Assembly (NCBI GenBank): GCA_964390545.1
Contig: CAYMJV010000003.1
Location: forward strand, 13,745 to 77,744
From: CAYMJV01 sp964390545
GTDB taxonomy: Bacteria; Desulfobacterota; BSN033; UBA1163
DNA length: 64,000 bases
Reading direction: 5' to 3'
In this document: positions 52,687 to 60,951 of the stretch, piece by piece
How positions within the stretch are numbered: the first letter of the stretch is position 1
Layout: the number at the start of each line of letters is the position of its first letter
Position numbers and translations under genes: made by a program
The notes under the pieces: generated by a model
Told to the model about the DNA's origin: nothing
Databases searched by the model: none
Seen by the model: only the letters and a program-made list of their open reading frames with translations

Positions 52687-53892
52687 ATGACCAAAGAAGA
52701 GGTTCTTCAATCTCTTGCAATTCAAACTGAATCGAAACTATTGCTGGTGGTCATCGATGGACTGGGTGGGTTGCCGGTCCGGGGTAAAACAGAGTTGGAG
52801 GCAGCCAAACATACCAACCTTGACCACCTAACTGCCAGGTCGGTCTGTGGTTTGATCGATCCTGTCTCCTATGGGATCACACCGGGAAGCGGTCCTTCCC
52901 ATCTCGCCCTCTTTGGGTATGATCCATTTCGATATGAGATCGGAAGAGGGGTGATGGAAGCGTTAGGAATTGGATTGACGTTGACGAAGGATGATCTGAC
53001 GGCGAGAGGCAATTTTGCTACGATCGATAACCAAGGGATGATTGTCGATCGAAGGGCAGGCAGAATTTCAACTGAGAAGAACCAGGAGATCTGTCGTTTT
53101 CTCCAAAACGAAATCAGAGAGGTCGACGGAGTTCAAATTTCTGTTTATCCGGGGAAAGAGCATCGCTTCGTCATTCTATTCCGTGGAAAGGAATTGAGAG
53201 ATGATCTCACGGACGCCGATCCTCAAAAGGATGGGTTGAAGGGAGAAGGCACAGAAGGGCTTAGCCCAGAGGCCAAAAAGACAGCCGAAATCGTGAACCA
53301 TTATTTAAGCAAAGCCACTGTTGTCCTGAAGCCGTTTCATCCTGCCAACACCATCCTGCTCAGGGGCTTCTCTAAGATTCCAGATATCCCGACGATGGCT
53401 GAACGGTTTAAGCTCAGACCGGCTGCGATTGCCACCTACCCGATGTACCGGGGATTGGCGAAACTGGTGGGAATGGAGATTTTGGAGACAGGAGAGACCT
53501 ATCGAGATGAGGTGGAAACTCTGAAACACCATTTTCATCGCTATGACTTCTTTTATCTTCATTTTAAGAAGACCGATTCAGCGGGAGAAGATGGGAATTT
53601 TAAAATGAAGGTGAAGGCGATTGAGGAGATCGATCGGTTTGTTCCTTCCATCCTGAAACTGAATTTCGATGTCCTCGCCGTCACAGGAGATCATTCGACA
53701 CCCGCCCTTCTCAAATCTCATAGTTGGCATCCCAATCCTGTCGTTCTATATTCTAAATACATTCGGCCGGATGGCATCCGGCGATTCACCGAAAGGCAAT
53801 GTCAGAAAGGACAGCTGGGCAGATTTCCAGCAGTGGAGATCCTTCCGCTAATGTTGGCCAATGGATTAAAATTAAAGAAATTTGGTGCCTAA
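52687..53892 (+). CDS. apgM: 2,3-Bisphosphoglycerate-independent phosphoglycerate mutase, archaeal type (ApgM)
   Basis: A 401-residue alkaline-phosphatase-superfamily enzyme. LLLVVIDGLGGLPV with a metal Asp, GSGPSHLALFGYDP with the nucleophile Ser, and VTGDHSTPALLKSHSWHPNP with metal Asp/His residues identify the archaeal-type iPGM, which interconverts 3- and 2-phosphoglycerate. ATG 52687 has GAGGGGAAT upstream; an earlier ATG at 52669 lacks a site. This is a housekeeping gene that sits among degradation genes. Confidence 0.9.
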   Translation: MTKEEVLQSLAIQTESKLLLVVIDGLGGLPVRGKTELEAAKHTNLDHLTARSVCGLIDPVSYGITPGSGPSHLALFGYDPFRYEIGRGVMEALGIGLTLTKDDLTARGNFATIDNQGMIVDRRAGRISTEKNQEICRFLQNEIREVDGVQISVYPGKEHRFVILFRGKELRDDLTDADPQKDGLKGEGTEGLSPEAKKTAEIVNHYLSKATVVLKPFHPANTILLRGFSKIPDIPTMAERFKLRPAAIATYPMYRGLAKLVGMEILETGETYRDEVETLKHHFHRYDFFYLHFKKTDSAGEDGNFKMKVKAIEEIDRFVPSILKLNFDVLAVTGDHSTPALLKSHSWHPNPVVLYSKYIRPDGIRRFTERQCQKGQLGRFPAVEILPLMLANGLKLKKFGA

Positions 53893-53899
53893 GTGTTGA

Positions 53900-54075
53900 A
53901 ATTCCAAGCACCAATAACCAAATAATGACCGAAATACCAATAACCGAAATTCAAATCCATTCACCTCATCCCTCTCTCCCCAGGGAGAGAGGAAGGGTGG
54001 GGGGTTGCTTGGTTATTTGGACATTGGAAATTGGGATTTATTTGGAGCTTGGGATTTGGTAATTGGGATTTGACG
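53900..54075. repeat. Dispersed intergenic repeat region
   Basis: Contains CTCATCCCTCTCTCCCC-AGGGAGAGAGGAAGGGTGGGG around 53962-54004, related to the repeat at 9295-9344, nested within outer arms ACCAATAACCAAATA on the left and GGTTATTTGGACATTGG-type on the right, plus GGTAATTGGGATTTG-type A/T-rich units. No coding potential. The Shine-Dalgarno region of the radical SAM gene at 54132 follows after it. Confidence 0.65.
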
Positions 54076-54131
54076 AACAATCCTTACAGTCCGGCGGGCT
54101 GCAAAATCGAGAATGACGTGACCCATTTACA

Positions 54132-55106
54132 ATGAGCAACTATCGTCATCTTTACGGTCCAGTTCCTTCCAGGCGGCTCGGCGGGTCCCTGGGAGTCGAT
54201 CTCGTCCCTTCCAAGATCTGCACCTACGATTGTGTCTATTGCCAAGTTGGTAAAACAACGGAGAGGACCCTCCAGCGGAAGGAGTATATTCCCACCAAGG
54301 AAGTATTGGAAGAGGTGAAGAACTTTCTTTCGAAGGGGGGCGTCTCCATCGATCATTTCTCCCTCTCCGGTTCAGGCGAGCCAACCCTTCACTCCCAGAT
54401 CGGTTTAGTTATCAAGGGAATAAAGGGGCTATCCCCCATCCCTGTCGCCGTTCTAACCAATGGATCGCTGCTGTATTTGGAAGAGGTGAGGGACGATTTA
54501 CGTCAGGCCGACATCATCCTCCCTTCTTTAGATGCCGTGTCCAAAGAGGTCTTTACCAAAATCAATCGCCCCCACAAGGGGATTTCAGTGGAGAGAATGG
54601 TTGAGGGGTTAGTTGAATTCAGAAAAATCTTTCAAGGGCAGATTTGGTTAGAGATTCTCTTCTGCAAAGGGGTTAACGATGGCAGGAACGAACTTCGTCA
54701 GATGAAGAGGGCGGTCGATCGGATCCAGCCTGATCGTATTCACATCAACACGGTTGTCCGGCCTCCAACGGAACCGTGGGCTGCTCCCTTGAATTTGGAG
54801 GAGATGGAAAAGATTCAGGCCCTTTTTGGAGATAAGGCCTCAATCATTTCGGAATTTGATCGCCATCCTCTCTCCCTTCCCGAGATCAATGTCAAAGAAG
54901 AAATTTTTAGAATTCTTAAACGAAGGCCCCTCTCTCTCGTCGATCTCTCTCAGCGGATGGCAATTCCAAAGGAAGAACTGGAGGCCACGATGCAACCGAT
55001 GGTGGAAGAGGGGAAAATTAAAACCCGGGGCTTTGGGGATTCGGTCTATTATGAGGTTTCGAAGGCCCGACTTTTTCAGAAATCTTTCCAAAGGAGCCCG
55101 AAATGA
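54132..55106 (+). CDS. Radical SAM protein
   Basis: A 324-residue radical-SAM enzyme with Cys30, Cys34 and Cys37 in ICTYDCVYCQVG, the SAM-binding LSGSGEPTLHSQIG, and HPVRPPTEPW-type segment NTVVRPPTEPWAA. Its C-terminal ~70 residues look like a winged-helix (ILKRRPLSLVDLSQRMAIPK). The GPVPSRRLGGSLGVDLVP start is that of the YfkB-like family found widely in anaerobes, of unknown function. Its last 4 bp overlap the following gene. Confidence 0.85.
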   Translation: MSNYRHLYGPVPSRRLGGSLGVDLVPSKICTYDCVYCQVGKTTERTLQRKEYIPTKEVLEEVKNFLSKGGVSIDHFSLSGSGEPTLHSQIGLVIKGIKGLSPIPVAVLTNGSLLYLEEVRDDLRQADIILPSLDAVSKEVFTKINRPHKGISVERMVEGLVEFRKIFQGQIWLEILFCKGVNDGRNELRQMKRAVDRIQPDRIHINTVVRPPTEPWAAPLNLEEMEKIQALFGDKASIISEFDRHPLSLPEINVKEEIFRILKRRPLSLVDLSQRMAIPKEELEATMQPMVEEGKIKTRGFGDSVYYEVSKARLFQKSFQRSPK

Positions 55107-55888
55107 AGATCCTTTTTTCTATCCTGTCGTGTTGCCTCATTTTCCCATGGCTATCGATGGCCTCAGTAGGTGAGCAGAAAGGCCCGTCAATTAAAGGGGG
55201 TCTTCTGGCTGAGTCTGTTAAAAAGGATCAAGGTTCATCTGAGCAGAAAGAAAAGAAATCCTCGAAGGCAATCGAGGATTATGAGAAAGAAAAGCTCGCT
55301 AAATATAAACGTAATATTGGTAAGAGGTTTTTGGCCGTCCAAACAGTCCATCCACCAGAATTCTTTGGATCTCCAAACGATTTAAAGAAAAAGATTAAAC
55401 TTAAAGAGAAAGAGGAGTTTCAGGTAATGGAGGTGGTTCAGAATCAGTCCGGGACGATGAATTTCTATAAGGTGAGACTGGAAGGGGGGAAAATCGGGTA
55501 TTTGGGCGCTGATGGTAACAATTTGGAAATACGGACAAAGGATGGGAGCCTCATTCCCATCACTCCGAAGGTGGGGAAGCGAACCGGGACCTTCAGAGAA
55601 CAGGCTTCTCGGGCCATCGACCTCGTAAAGAATCACTTGATCCCCTCCGATCCGGTTTCAAAGGATAAGAGATCTGTTGAAAGGAGAATGCTTGAAGCAA
55701 AGGCAACCTCTTACCCGAAACTGAAATGGAGATACGAGGCGAAGGAGATTGGAAACAACCGATACAGAGTTACGCAGATAGCAGAAGGGGAGTTGGACCG
55801 TTCAGTTTTTAGGACCTGGGACGTCGATCTTTCGACGCGTAAAGTGACTCCAGAAAATCAAGCAGCCAAGGATCTCTACCGGTATTAG
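55103..55888 (+). CDS. Predicted secreted/periplasmic protein, unknown function
   Basis: A 261-residue protein with a signal peptide (MKILFSILSCCLIFPWLSMA, likely cut after SMA near residue 20). The following ~30 residues are Lys/Glu-rich and charged, then comes a lysine-rich region, FQVMEVVQNQSGTMNFYKVR-like beta strands and a C-terminal domain ending in WDVDLSTRKVTPENQAA. I do not recognise a family. It overlaps the radical SAM gene by 4 bp (ATGA), which suggests a shared transcript but not a shared job. Confidence 0.7.
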   Translation: MKILFSILSCCLIFPWLSMASVGEQKGPSIKGGLLAESVKKDQGSSEQKEKKSSKAIEDYEKEKLAKYKRNIGKRFLAVQTVHPPEFFGSPNDLKKKIKLKEKEEFQVMEVVQNQSGTMNFYKVRLEGGKIGYLGADGNNLEIRTKDGSLIPITPKVGKRTGTFREQASRAIDLVKNHLIPSDPVSKDKRSVERRMLEAKATSYPKLKWRYEAKEIGNNRYRVTQIAEGELDRSVFRTWDVDLSTRKVTPENQAAKDLYRY

Positions 55889-55908
55889 GGATTCTTCGGG
55901 AGGGAGCT

Positions 55909-56181
55909 TTAAAGGTCAGCGATCGCATTCTGGATCTTCTTCCAGAGAGTGGAATCGATGTTGCCATTTCTCCAGTCCCAGCTGGCATCGATTTCGGCAC
56001 GGATTAATTCAACTTCGCCGCTTTTCTCCCCCTTCGAAAAGGTAAAGACATAAGAGAAATCGATCTTCCTCATACTTTCGATCATCACCTGCGGGTTACT
56101 CTCCTGAATCAAGAAATCGACCAGGCGCTTTACCTCTCCCTTGTCATCGAAGATGGTAAATCCATCAGCTGGATGGGCCAT
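55909..56181 (-). CDS. Small conserved-looking hypothetical protein
   Basis: A 90-residue protein on the minus strand, convergent with the secreted protein. ATG 56181 has a GAGGGAACG ribosome-like site; a TTG at 56196 would add five residues. Sequence is soluble, acidic, with FTFSKGEKSGEVELIRAEID and a C-terminal DWRNGNIDSTLWKKIQ. It has no domain that I know. It sits 55 bp downstream of the DUF35 gene, so it could be the last gene of the thiolase operon. Confidence 0.5.
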   Translation of the reverse strand: MAHPADGFTIFDDKGEVKRLVDFLIQESNPQVMIESMRKIDFSYVFTFSKGEKSGEVELIRAEIDASWDWRNGNIDSTLWKKIQNAIADL

Positions 56182-56236
56182 CGGCCGTTCCCTCAAAAAC
56201 CCGATTCAAGCCTCTTTGACCTCGGAGATGATCCGT

Positions 56237-56650
56237 TTAGGCTTTTGTAACCTCGAAGGAAAGCTGACCGTTGTCATACTTGAGAGGCCTGATGGACACG
56301 TCCATGCCCACCTTTATCTCTTCAGGGTTTATGTCCTTTGCCATCCGGGCGAACAGCTTCATGCCATTGCCAAAGTCCACAACACCCATGGTGTAAGGAG
56401 GGTCTCCCTCGAAGCCAACCGGTGCATAATAGGCGGTGGTAAATGTCTCAAGTTTTCCTTTCTTGGGCATTTCGAACCAGTCCATGTTCTTTGAGAAGCA
56501 TTTTGCGCAGTCGGCCCTTGGGGGGAAGAACTTTGCACCACAATCCTTGCAAACGGTTCCTTCAATCTTTCCTTCTGCCAGGAAATCAACAAACCTTGCC
56601 GTCTTGCTTACTGCCGTAAAGCTTTTCCTTCCGAATTTCTCAAACCCCAT
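56237..56650 (-). CDS. DUF35 zinc-ribbon/OB-fold protein (thiolase partner), copy 3
   Basis: A 137-residue protein with a Cys4 ribbon, VCKDCGAKFFPPRADCAKC, and OB-fold strands GKLETFTTAYYAPVGF and TMGVVDFGNGMKLFARM. It follows the thiolase at 56654 on the minus strand with 3 bp between them, so again thiolase and OB-fold subunit form a pair. Order here is thiolase first, the reverse of the 38126/38602 pair. Confidence 0.9.
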   Translation of the reverse strand: MGFEKFGRKSFTAVSKTARFVDFLAEGKIEGTVCKDCGAKFFPPRADCAKCFSKNMDWFEMPKKGKLETFTTAYYAPVGFEGDPPYTMGVVDFGNGMKLFARMAKDINPEEIKVGMDVSIRPLKYDNGQLSFEVTKA

Positions 56651-56653
56651 ATA

Positions 56654-57835
56654 TCACCTCGCAAATAGGGTAACGTTTCCGTATAGTCCAACGCCACCAA
56701 TGTTGTGTACAAGTCCGATACCCGGCTCACCGGCCACCTGCATGGGGCCTGCCTCACCACGGAGCTGCAGAACGATGGTACGGATCTGGGATCCCCCGGT
56801 TGCACCAATGGGATGGCCTTTTGAAAGGAGTCCGCCATCGACATTCACGGGGATCCTTCCCTCCTTATACGTCGTCTTTTCGCGGATGAGCTGCTTTCCC
56901 TCGCCCATCGGCGCGAATCCAAGACCCTCGTACGCCATGATCTCTGCAATGGTGAAACAGTCGTGCACTTCAGCCACCTTGATGTCTTTTGCGGTGATTC
57001 CAGCCATTTTGTATGCCTCGGCCGCTGCTGCGTAGCCTACGCTCAGACCCTTGCTAAAATCAGGTCTCGCCGCCATGTTGACTGCCTCGGACGCTGACCC
57101 GATGCCGATGACCCAGATGGGTTTCTTAGTCATAGCCTTCGCTTTTTCGGCGTTTGCAAGGATGATACAGGAGCTTCCGTCTGCATTCGCACAGCAGTCA
57201 CCAACCCGGAGCGGCCATGCTACGGGGCCTGCCATTTTAGCCTCCGGGTCGCCCTGCTTGAAGTCTTCCGGTTTTACCGGTTTCCTGTAGACTGCCCTCT
57301 CGTTGATCACGCCATAAGTGGATGCTTTAATCCTCACCTTCATTAGGTCGTCGTGGGTCACACCATGCTTCGCCATATAAGCCTGCGCATAAAGGGCGTA
57401 ATACGCGGGCATCATGGTTCCGAAGGGAGCTTCCCACTGGATGTCAGCCCCGCGGCCCATTCTCTCCTGGGACTCCGCAGATGTGATCTCGGACATCTTC
57501 TGGAAACCAAGGACAACGACGACGTCATGAAGACCGGACTTGATCATGCCATACGCCACTTTCAGGCCGGAGCTACTGGAAGAGCAAACCGTCTCCACAT
57601 AAAGCGTCGGCTGAGGAATAAGACCCAGGTATTCTGCAAGGACGCCCGCAGGGGAGCGTTGTTTGTCATATTCAGGGGCCGAACAGAAAATGGAAGCATC
57701 AACATCTTTCTGGGTGATGCCCGCATCTTGCATGGCTTCCCTGAAGGCCTCGAAGGCCAGTTCCCGAATGGACCCCTCAAAACCTCTGACGAAGCTACTC
57801 TGGCCCACACCGATGACCGCTACCTCTTTTTTCAT
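56654..57835 (-). CDS. Thiolase with DUF35 partner, copy 3
   Basis: A 393-residue thiolase. Nucleophile Cys84 in YVETVCSSSSSGLKVAYGMI, catalytic His in VAEVHDCFTIAEIMAYEG, and KGHPIGATGGSQIRT plus HNIGGVGLYGN at the end. A complete active site makes it the most classical of the three. It would cleave a 3-oxoacyl-CoA, plausibly from the beta-oxidation of ring-opened pimelyl derivatives encoded nearby (inference). A structured leader and candidate promoter lie upstream at 57914-58004. Confidence 0.9.
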   Translation of the reverse strand: MKKEVAVIGVGQSSFVRGFEGSIRELAFEAFREAMQDAGITQKDVDASIFCSAPEYDKQRSPAGVLAEYLGLIPQPTLYVETVCSSSSSGLKVAYGMIKSGLHDVVVVLGFQKMSEITSAESQERMGRGADIQWEAPFGTMMPAYYALYAQAYMAKHGVTHDDLMKVRIKASTYGVINERAVYRKPVKPEDFKQGDPEAKMAGPVAWPLRVGDCCANADGSSCIILANAEKAKAMTKKPIWVIGIGSASEAVNMAARPDFSKGLSVGYAAAAEAYKMAGITAKDIKVAEVHDCFTIAEIMAYEGLGFAPMGEGKQLIREKTTYKEGRIPVNVDGGLLSKGHPIGATGGSQIRTIVLQLRGEAGPMQVAGEPGIGLVHNIGGVGLYGNVTLFAR

Positions 57836-57912
57836 CCAATTCCTCCTTTCACCCCGTTAGAAAGCTCCACCATTGATGGCAGGGATGAAATAGATTTGTG
57901 TTTCGTTCCCCG

Positions 57913-57946
57913 TAGAAAGCGCGGAGTAAAACTCCGGCCGTTTCTA
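57913..57946 (-). promoter_or_regulatory. Hairpin in the leader of the minus-strand thiolase
   Basis: The core CGGAGT-AAA-ACTCCG is perfect and is flanked by TAGAAA and TTTCTA, giving a longer interrupted stem. It lies between the candidate promoter (57975-58004) and the start codon at 57835, so it would be in the mRNA leader and could act on translation or RNA stability. Confidence 0.4.
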
Positions 57947-57974
57947 ACTGGGTGAACCTCATCAATCGATTTCA

Positions 57975-58004
57975 AAGATAATGGAGACCTTGTTTTTTTG
58001 TCAA
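57975..58004 (-). promoter_or_regulatory. Candidate sigma-70 promoter of the minus-strand thiolase
   Basis: On the minus strand TTGACA (58004-57999) is followed after 18 bp by TATCTT (57980-57975), giving a moderate -10. A 26-nt inverted repeat GAGATTTC/GAAATCTC at 58015-58040 sits about 10 bp upstream of the -35, where an activator could bind. The -10 is a weak match, so the call is tentative. Confidence 0.4.
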
Positions 58005-58014
58005 GTTATTTTTT

Positions 58015-58120
58015 GAGATTTCTGGGATTCCCGAAATCTCTGATGACACAGATTACTTAAGATTTCACAGATTTCTCCTTATGATAATCTATCTTTGTAA
58101 TCATTTCATAATCTTTTTAA
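58015..58120. repeat. Inverted repeat and A/T-rich dispersed repeat between minus-strand genes
   Basis: GAGATTTC...GAAATCTC at 58015-58040 is a perfect 8-bp arm palindrome with GGGATTCCC in the centre. It is followed by a CACAGATTACTTAAGATTTC-type unit that looks like a dispersed intergenic repeat. No coding sequence. In minus-strand sense it lies between mltG's stop and the thiolase promoter. Confidence 0.45.
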
Positions 58121-58136
58121 GCCGGGAGCCCCGACA

Positions 58137-59177
58137 TCATTTCGACACTCTGCTGAGCCCCCTTTTCTGATATTTCCAAACGGCCTGATTATGTTCTTCC
58201 ATAGTCGAAGAGAAGTAGTGCGACCCGTCATTCTTGGAGACGAAATAAAGATAGGAGACCGGAGAGGGATGTAGGGCGGCGAGGAGGGAGTCCTTTCCGG
58301 GGTTGCAAATTGGCGTTGGCGGGAGTCCGTTGTTGAGATAGGTATTGTAGGGCGATGGCCTTTGAAGATCGGCTCGGGTCAGATTTCCATTGAAATTCTT
58401 AATCCCGTAGATCACTGTAGGATCGCTTTGCAAAGGAATCTTCTTCTTTAAACGATTGTGGAAAACGGCTGAAATGAAAGGCTTCTCTTCCGGCAGAGAA
58501 GCCTCTTTTTCAATGATGGAAGCTAGGGTCACGACCTCTCGTTGCGACATGCCTAATTGTGAAGCCCGTCGGATCCAATCATTATTGAAGACTTTCTTAA
58601 ACTGTTGGACCATCATTTGAATGATTTCTTCGGAGTTCATTTCTTTCAACAAATGGTAGGTGTTGGGGAAAAGATAGCCCTCCAGGGAGGAGCCTGGTTT
58701 GCTCGTGGCAGAATAAGGAAGGCCAAGGGAGATGATCAAAGCAGGAGAAGAAGTTTTTTCGAGGAATGCCTTTTTTTCAACAATTTCTAAATCATCTAAA
58801 AGTTGGGCAATTTGGGGAAGGGTGAAGCCTTCAACGATGGTAACGAGATGGGGTTTCACCTGACCTTTGGCAAGGATATTCAAAACCTCCCAGGGATGCA
58901 TGCGGGTATGAAATTCATATTCCCCCGCTTTAACCTCTTTCTTTTTTCCGAGGAAGGTTGCCATTCTTATAAAGAGATTTGCATCTCTAATGATCCCCTC
59001 CTGTTTCAGCATGATAGAGGCCTTTTTGAGGGAGCTTCCTTTCTTGATCATGATCGATTTCGTCATGAGCGGGCCTGAGGGAGGGCTGAACAAAAACCAG
59101 TAGAAAAAAAAGAGGCAGAGAAAGAAAAATCCCAGAGCGACGAGAAAGGCTTTATATTTAGAAAGAAGGGTCCTCAT
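58137..59177 (-). CDS. mltG: Endolytic murein transglycosylase MltG
   Basis: A 346-residue single-pass membrane protein (TM near residues 7-31: KAFLVALGFFFLCLFFFYWF) with a periplasmic YceG domain. IIEKEASLPEEKPFISAVFH carries the catalytic Glu, and KIPLQSDPTVIYGI plus TYLNNGLPPTPICNPGKDSL are the signature substrate-cleft segments. It releases nascent glycan strands and ends their growth. ATG 59177 overlaps ruvX by 20 bp; an earlier start at 59315 would lie wholly inside ruvX and is rejected. mltG-ruvX neighbourhood is common. Confidence 0.93.
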   Translation of the reverse strand: MRTLLSKYKAFLVALGFFFLCLFFFYWFLFSPPSGPLMTKSIMIKKGSSLKKASIMLKQEGIIRDANLFIRMATFLGKKKEVKAGEYEFHTRMHPWEVLNILAKGQVKPHLVTIVEGFTLPQIAQLLDDLEIVEKKAFLEKTSSPALIISLGLPYSATSKPGSSLEGYLFPNTYHLLKEMNSEEIIQMMVQQFKKVFNNDWIRRASQLGMSQREVVTLASIIEKEASLPEEKPFISAVFHNRLKKKIPLQSDPTVIYGIKNFNGNLTRADLQRPSPYNTYLNNGLPPTPICNPGKDSLLAALHPSPVSYLYFVSKNDGSHYFSSTMEEHNQAVWKYQKRGLSRVSK

Positions 59178-59610
59178 CGGAATTTTTGCTCCTGTCCATG
59201 TATCCCTGGAGAATGATAACAGCCGCCAGCTTATCAACCGCCTTCTTTCTTTTCCTTCTTGAGACGTCTGCCGCCAAAAGGACTTTGGAGGCCTCGACAG
59301 TAGAGAGACGTTCATCCCAGGTTTCCACGGGAAGGAGAACCTCTTCTTTAAGATTTCTTATCCACTGAAGAACTATGTCGGCTTGTTTCCCCAGCGTTCC
59401 GTTCATATTTTTGGGAAGGCCGACCACAATCTTTCCGATTTGAAACTCGTTAATGATCTTTCTAATCTCTTCAAAATCCGCCACTTTCGATGTCCGTCTT
59501 ATTGTTTTGAGACCTTGGGCTGTTATTCCCAGTTCATCGCTGACTGCGACCCCGATTGTGTGTGAACCAATATCCAAGCCCATGATTCTCATTTTTGTTT
59601 TATCGCCCAT
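59158..59610 (-). CDS. ruvX: RuvX/YqgF-family Holliday-junction resolvase-like nuclease
   Basis: A 150-residue RNase H-fold protein. IMGLDIGSHTIGVAVSDELG at the start with the first catalytic Asp, KIVVGLPKNMNGTLGKQ and VETWDERLSTVEASKVLL with catalytic Asp/Glu, and the C-terminal RKKAVDKLAAVIILQGYMD give the full family signature. ATG 59610 has an AAGGATAAT site. It is implicated in rRNA processing and recombination in Bacteria. Confidence 0.92.
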   Translation of the reverse strand: MGDKTKMRIMGLDIGSHTIGVAVSDELGITAQGLKTIRRTSKVADFEEIRKIINEFQIGKIVVGLPKNMNGTLGKQADIVLQWIRNLKEEVLLPVETWDERLSTVEASKVLLAADVSRRKRKKAVDKLAAVIILQGYMDRSKNSDEDPSF

Positions 59611-59715
59611 TTGATTATCCTTGTCAAGCATAACGTTTTGATGCATTGTTTAAAAGTTGAAATGCTTAATAATTCCAAAGGATTATAGTAGCTTAGGACT
59701 TATTAATTAAAGTTG

Positions 59716-59744
59716 TTGACAAAAAAAAATAGGTTTGTTATAAA
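59716..59744 (+). promoter_or_regulatory. Strong sigma-70-type promoter for the 59776-64000 operon
   Basis: A perfect TTGACA -35 at 59716-59721, a 17-bp spacer and TATAAA at 59739-59744. It lies 32 bp upstream of ATG 59776 and points into the acyl-CoA dehydrogenase/Had/Oah module; ruvX diverges on the other side. It is the best-formed promoter in the window. Confidence 0.75.
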
Positions 59745-59775
59745 TTGCACAACCTAAAAGAGGGGAGGCGGAAAT

Positions 59776-60921
59776 ATGGATTTTTCCTTATCAGAAGAGC
59801 AAAAGGCAATGCGGGATATGGCCAAGAATTTTGCGGAGAAGAAGATTGCACCGAGCATGGAGGAAGATGAGAAAGAGCACAAGTTCCGTCGAGAGATTGT
59901 CAAAGAGATGGCGAGACTGGGGTTTTTTGGGTGTATTGCTCCGGAGAAATATGGGGGAACGGAGAGTGGTTATCTTGCGGCCGCAGTGATGACAGAAGAA
60001 GTTGCAAGAGTTTCTCCTTCCTGGGGCCTTCCCTTTAATCTTCAGATGAACTCCATTCAATCAGTTCTTCTCGCCTTTGGGACGGAGGAACAGCGGCAGC
60101 GGTGGATTCCCAAATTGATCAATGCGGACTTGCTGGGATGTTTTGCCATCACGGAACCGAACACCGGTTCTGACGTGGCGTCTATGAAGTCAACGGCAAC
60201 AGAGGCTGAAGGTGGATTCGTGCTGAACGGGACCAAGATGTGGATTTCAGGGGTTCCCGTGGCGGACCTGGGAATTGTTTATGTCTACACGGATAAGGCG
60301 GCGAAGCATCGTGGCATGTCAGCCTTTATGGTGGACATGCATTCATCCGGGGTCACGCAGAAGGCCATCGAATCCAAATTGGGTCTTTTCTGTGCTCCGA
60401 CAGGGGAGATTGTCTTTGAAGATGTGAAGGTCCCCAAGGACTGTCTGGTGGGTCAAAAAGGAGACGGGTTTAAGATCTGCATGGCCATGCTGGATAACAC
60501 AAGGCTCTCTTCTGCAGCGCGGGCCGTTGGGGTGGCGAGAGCCTGCCTCGAGCATTCTGTCCGGTATGCCAATGAACGGGAGCAGTTCGGCCAGCCGATT
60601 GCTGGTTTTCAAATGATCCAGGAGCAGATTGCAGAGATGTACGTTGAAGAACAGGCTGCCCGGCTCCTTGTCCATCGGGCCGCTGCAAACAGAGACTTGG
60701 GACAGCGAAATACGATTGAGGTTTCCTGCGCAAAATATTTTGCGGGGGAGGTAGCGGTTCGCGCAGCAAATCAGGCGGTTAAAATTTTTGGATCTTATGG
60801 TTTTTCAAGTGAATATCCGGTGGAGAGGTTTTACCGGGATGCCAAGTCATACCAGATTGTGGAAGGCACGTCAAACATCCAGAAGATGATCATTGCAAGA
60901 AATGCGTTGGGTCTCAAATAA
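59776..60921 (+). CDS. Acyl-CoA dehydrogenase, glutaryl-CoA dehydrogenase-like
   Basis: A 381-residue flavoenzyme preceded by AAGAGGGGAGG. GCFAITEPNTGSDVASMKST, VNGTKMWISGVPVADLGIVY-like segment, YTDKAAKHRGMSAFMVD, CAPTGEIVFEDVKVPKDCLV and LDNTRLSSAARAVGVARACL closely resemble anaerobic glutaryl-CoA dehydrogenases, with the catalytic Glu363 in VEGTSNIQKMII. As had and oah follow in the same operon, it would oxidise glutaryl-CoA formed after ring opening. It cannot be told from sequence whether it also decarboxylates; the adjacent biotin carrier suggests a separate glutaconyl-CoA decarboxylase (inference). Confidence 0.85.
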   Translation: MDFSLSEEQKAMRDMAKNFAEKKIAPSMEEDEKEHKFRREIVKEMARLGFFGCIAPEKYGGTESGYLAAAVMTEEVARVSPSWGLPFNLQMNSIQSVLLAFGTEEQRQRWIPKLINADLLGCFAITEPNTGSDVASMKSTATEAEGGFVLNGTKMWISGVPVADLGIVYVYTDKAAKHRGMSAFMVDMHSSGVTQKAIESKLGLFCAPTGEIVFEDVKVPKDCLVGQKGDGFKICMAMLDNTRLSSAARAVGVARACLEHSVRYANEREQFGQPIAGFQMIQEQIAEMYVEEQAARLLVHRAAANRDLGQRNTIEVSCAKYFAGEVAVRAANQAVKIFGSYGFSSEYPVERFYRDAKSYQIVEGTSNIQKMIIARNALGLK

Positions 60922-60951
60922 TGAAATCTGAGGATCAGGGAGGAAAACCTT

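Noticed and set aside
57353..57955. Plus-strand open frame of about 200 residues.
   Set aside because: Antisense to the thiolase at 56654-57835, with no family and no ribosome site.
58137..59315. Longer mltG start at 59315.
   Set aside because: The extra 46 residues lie inside ruvX in another frame and precede the normal N-terminal membrane anchor; ATG 59177 is preferred.
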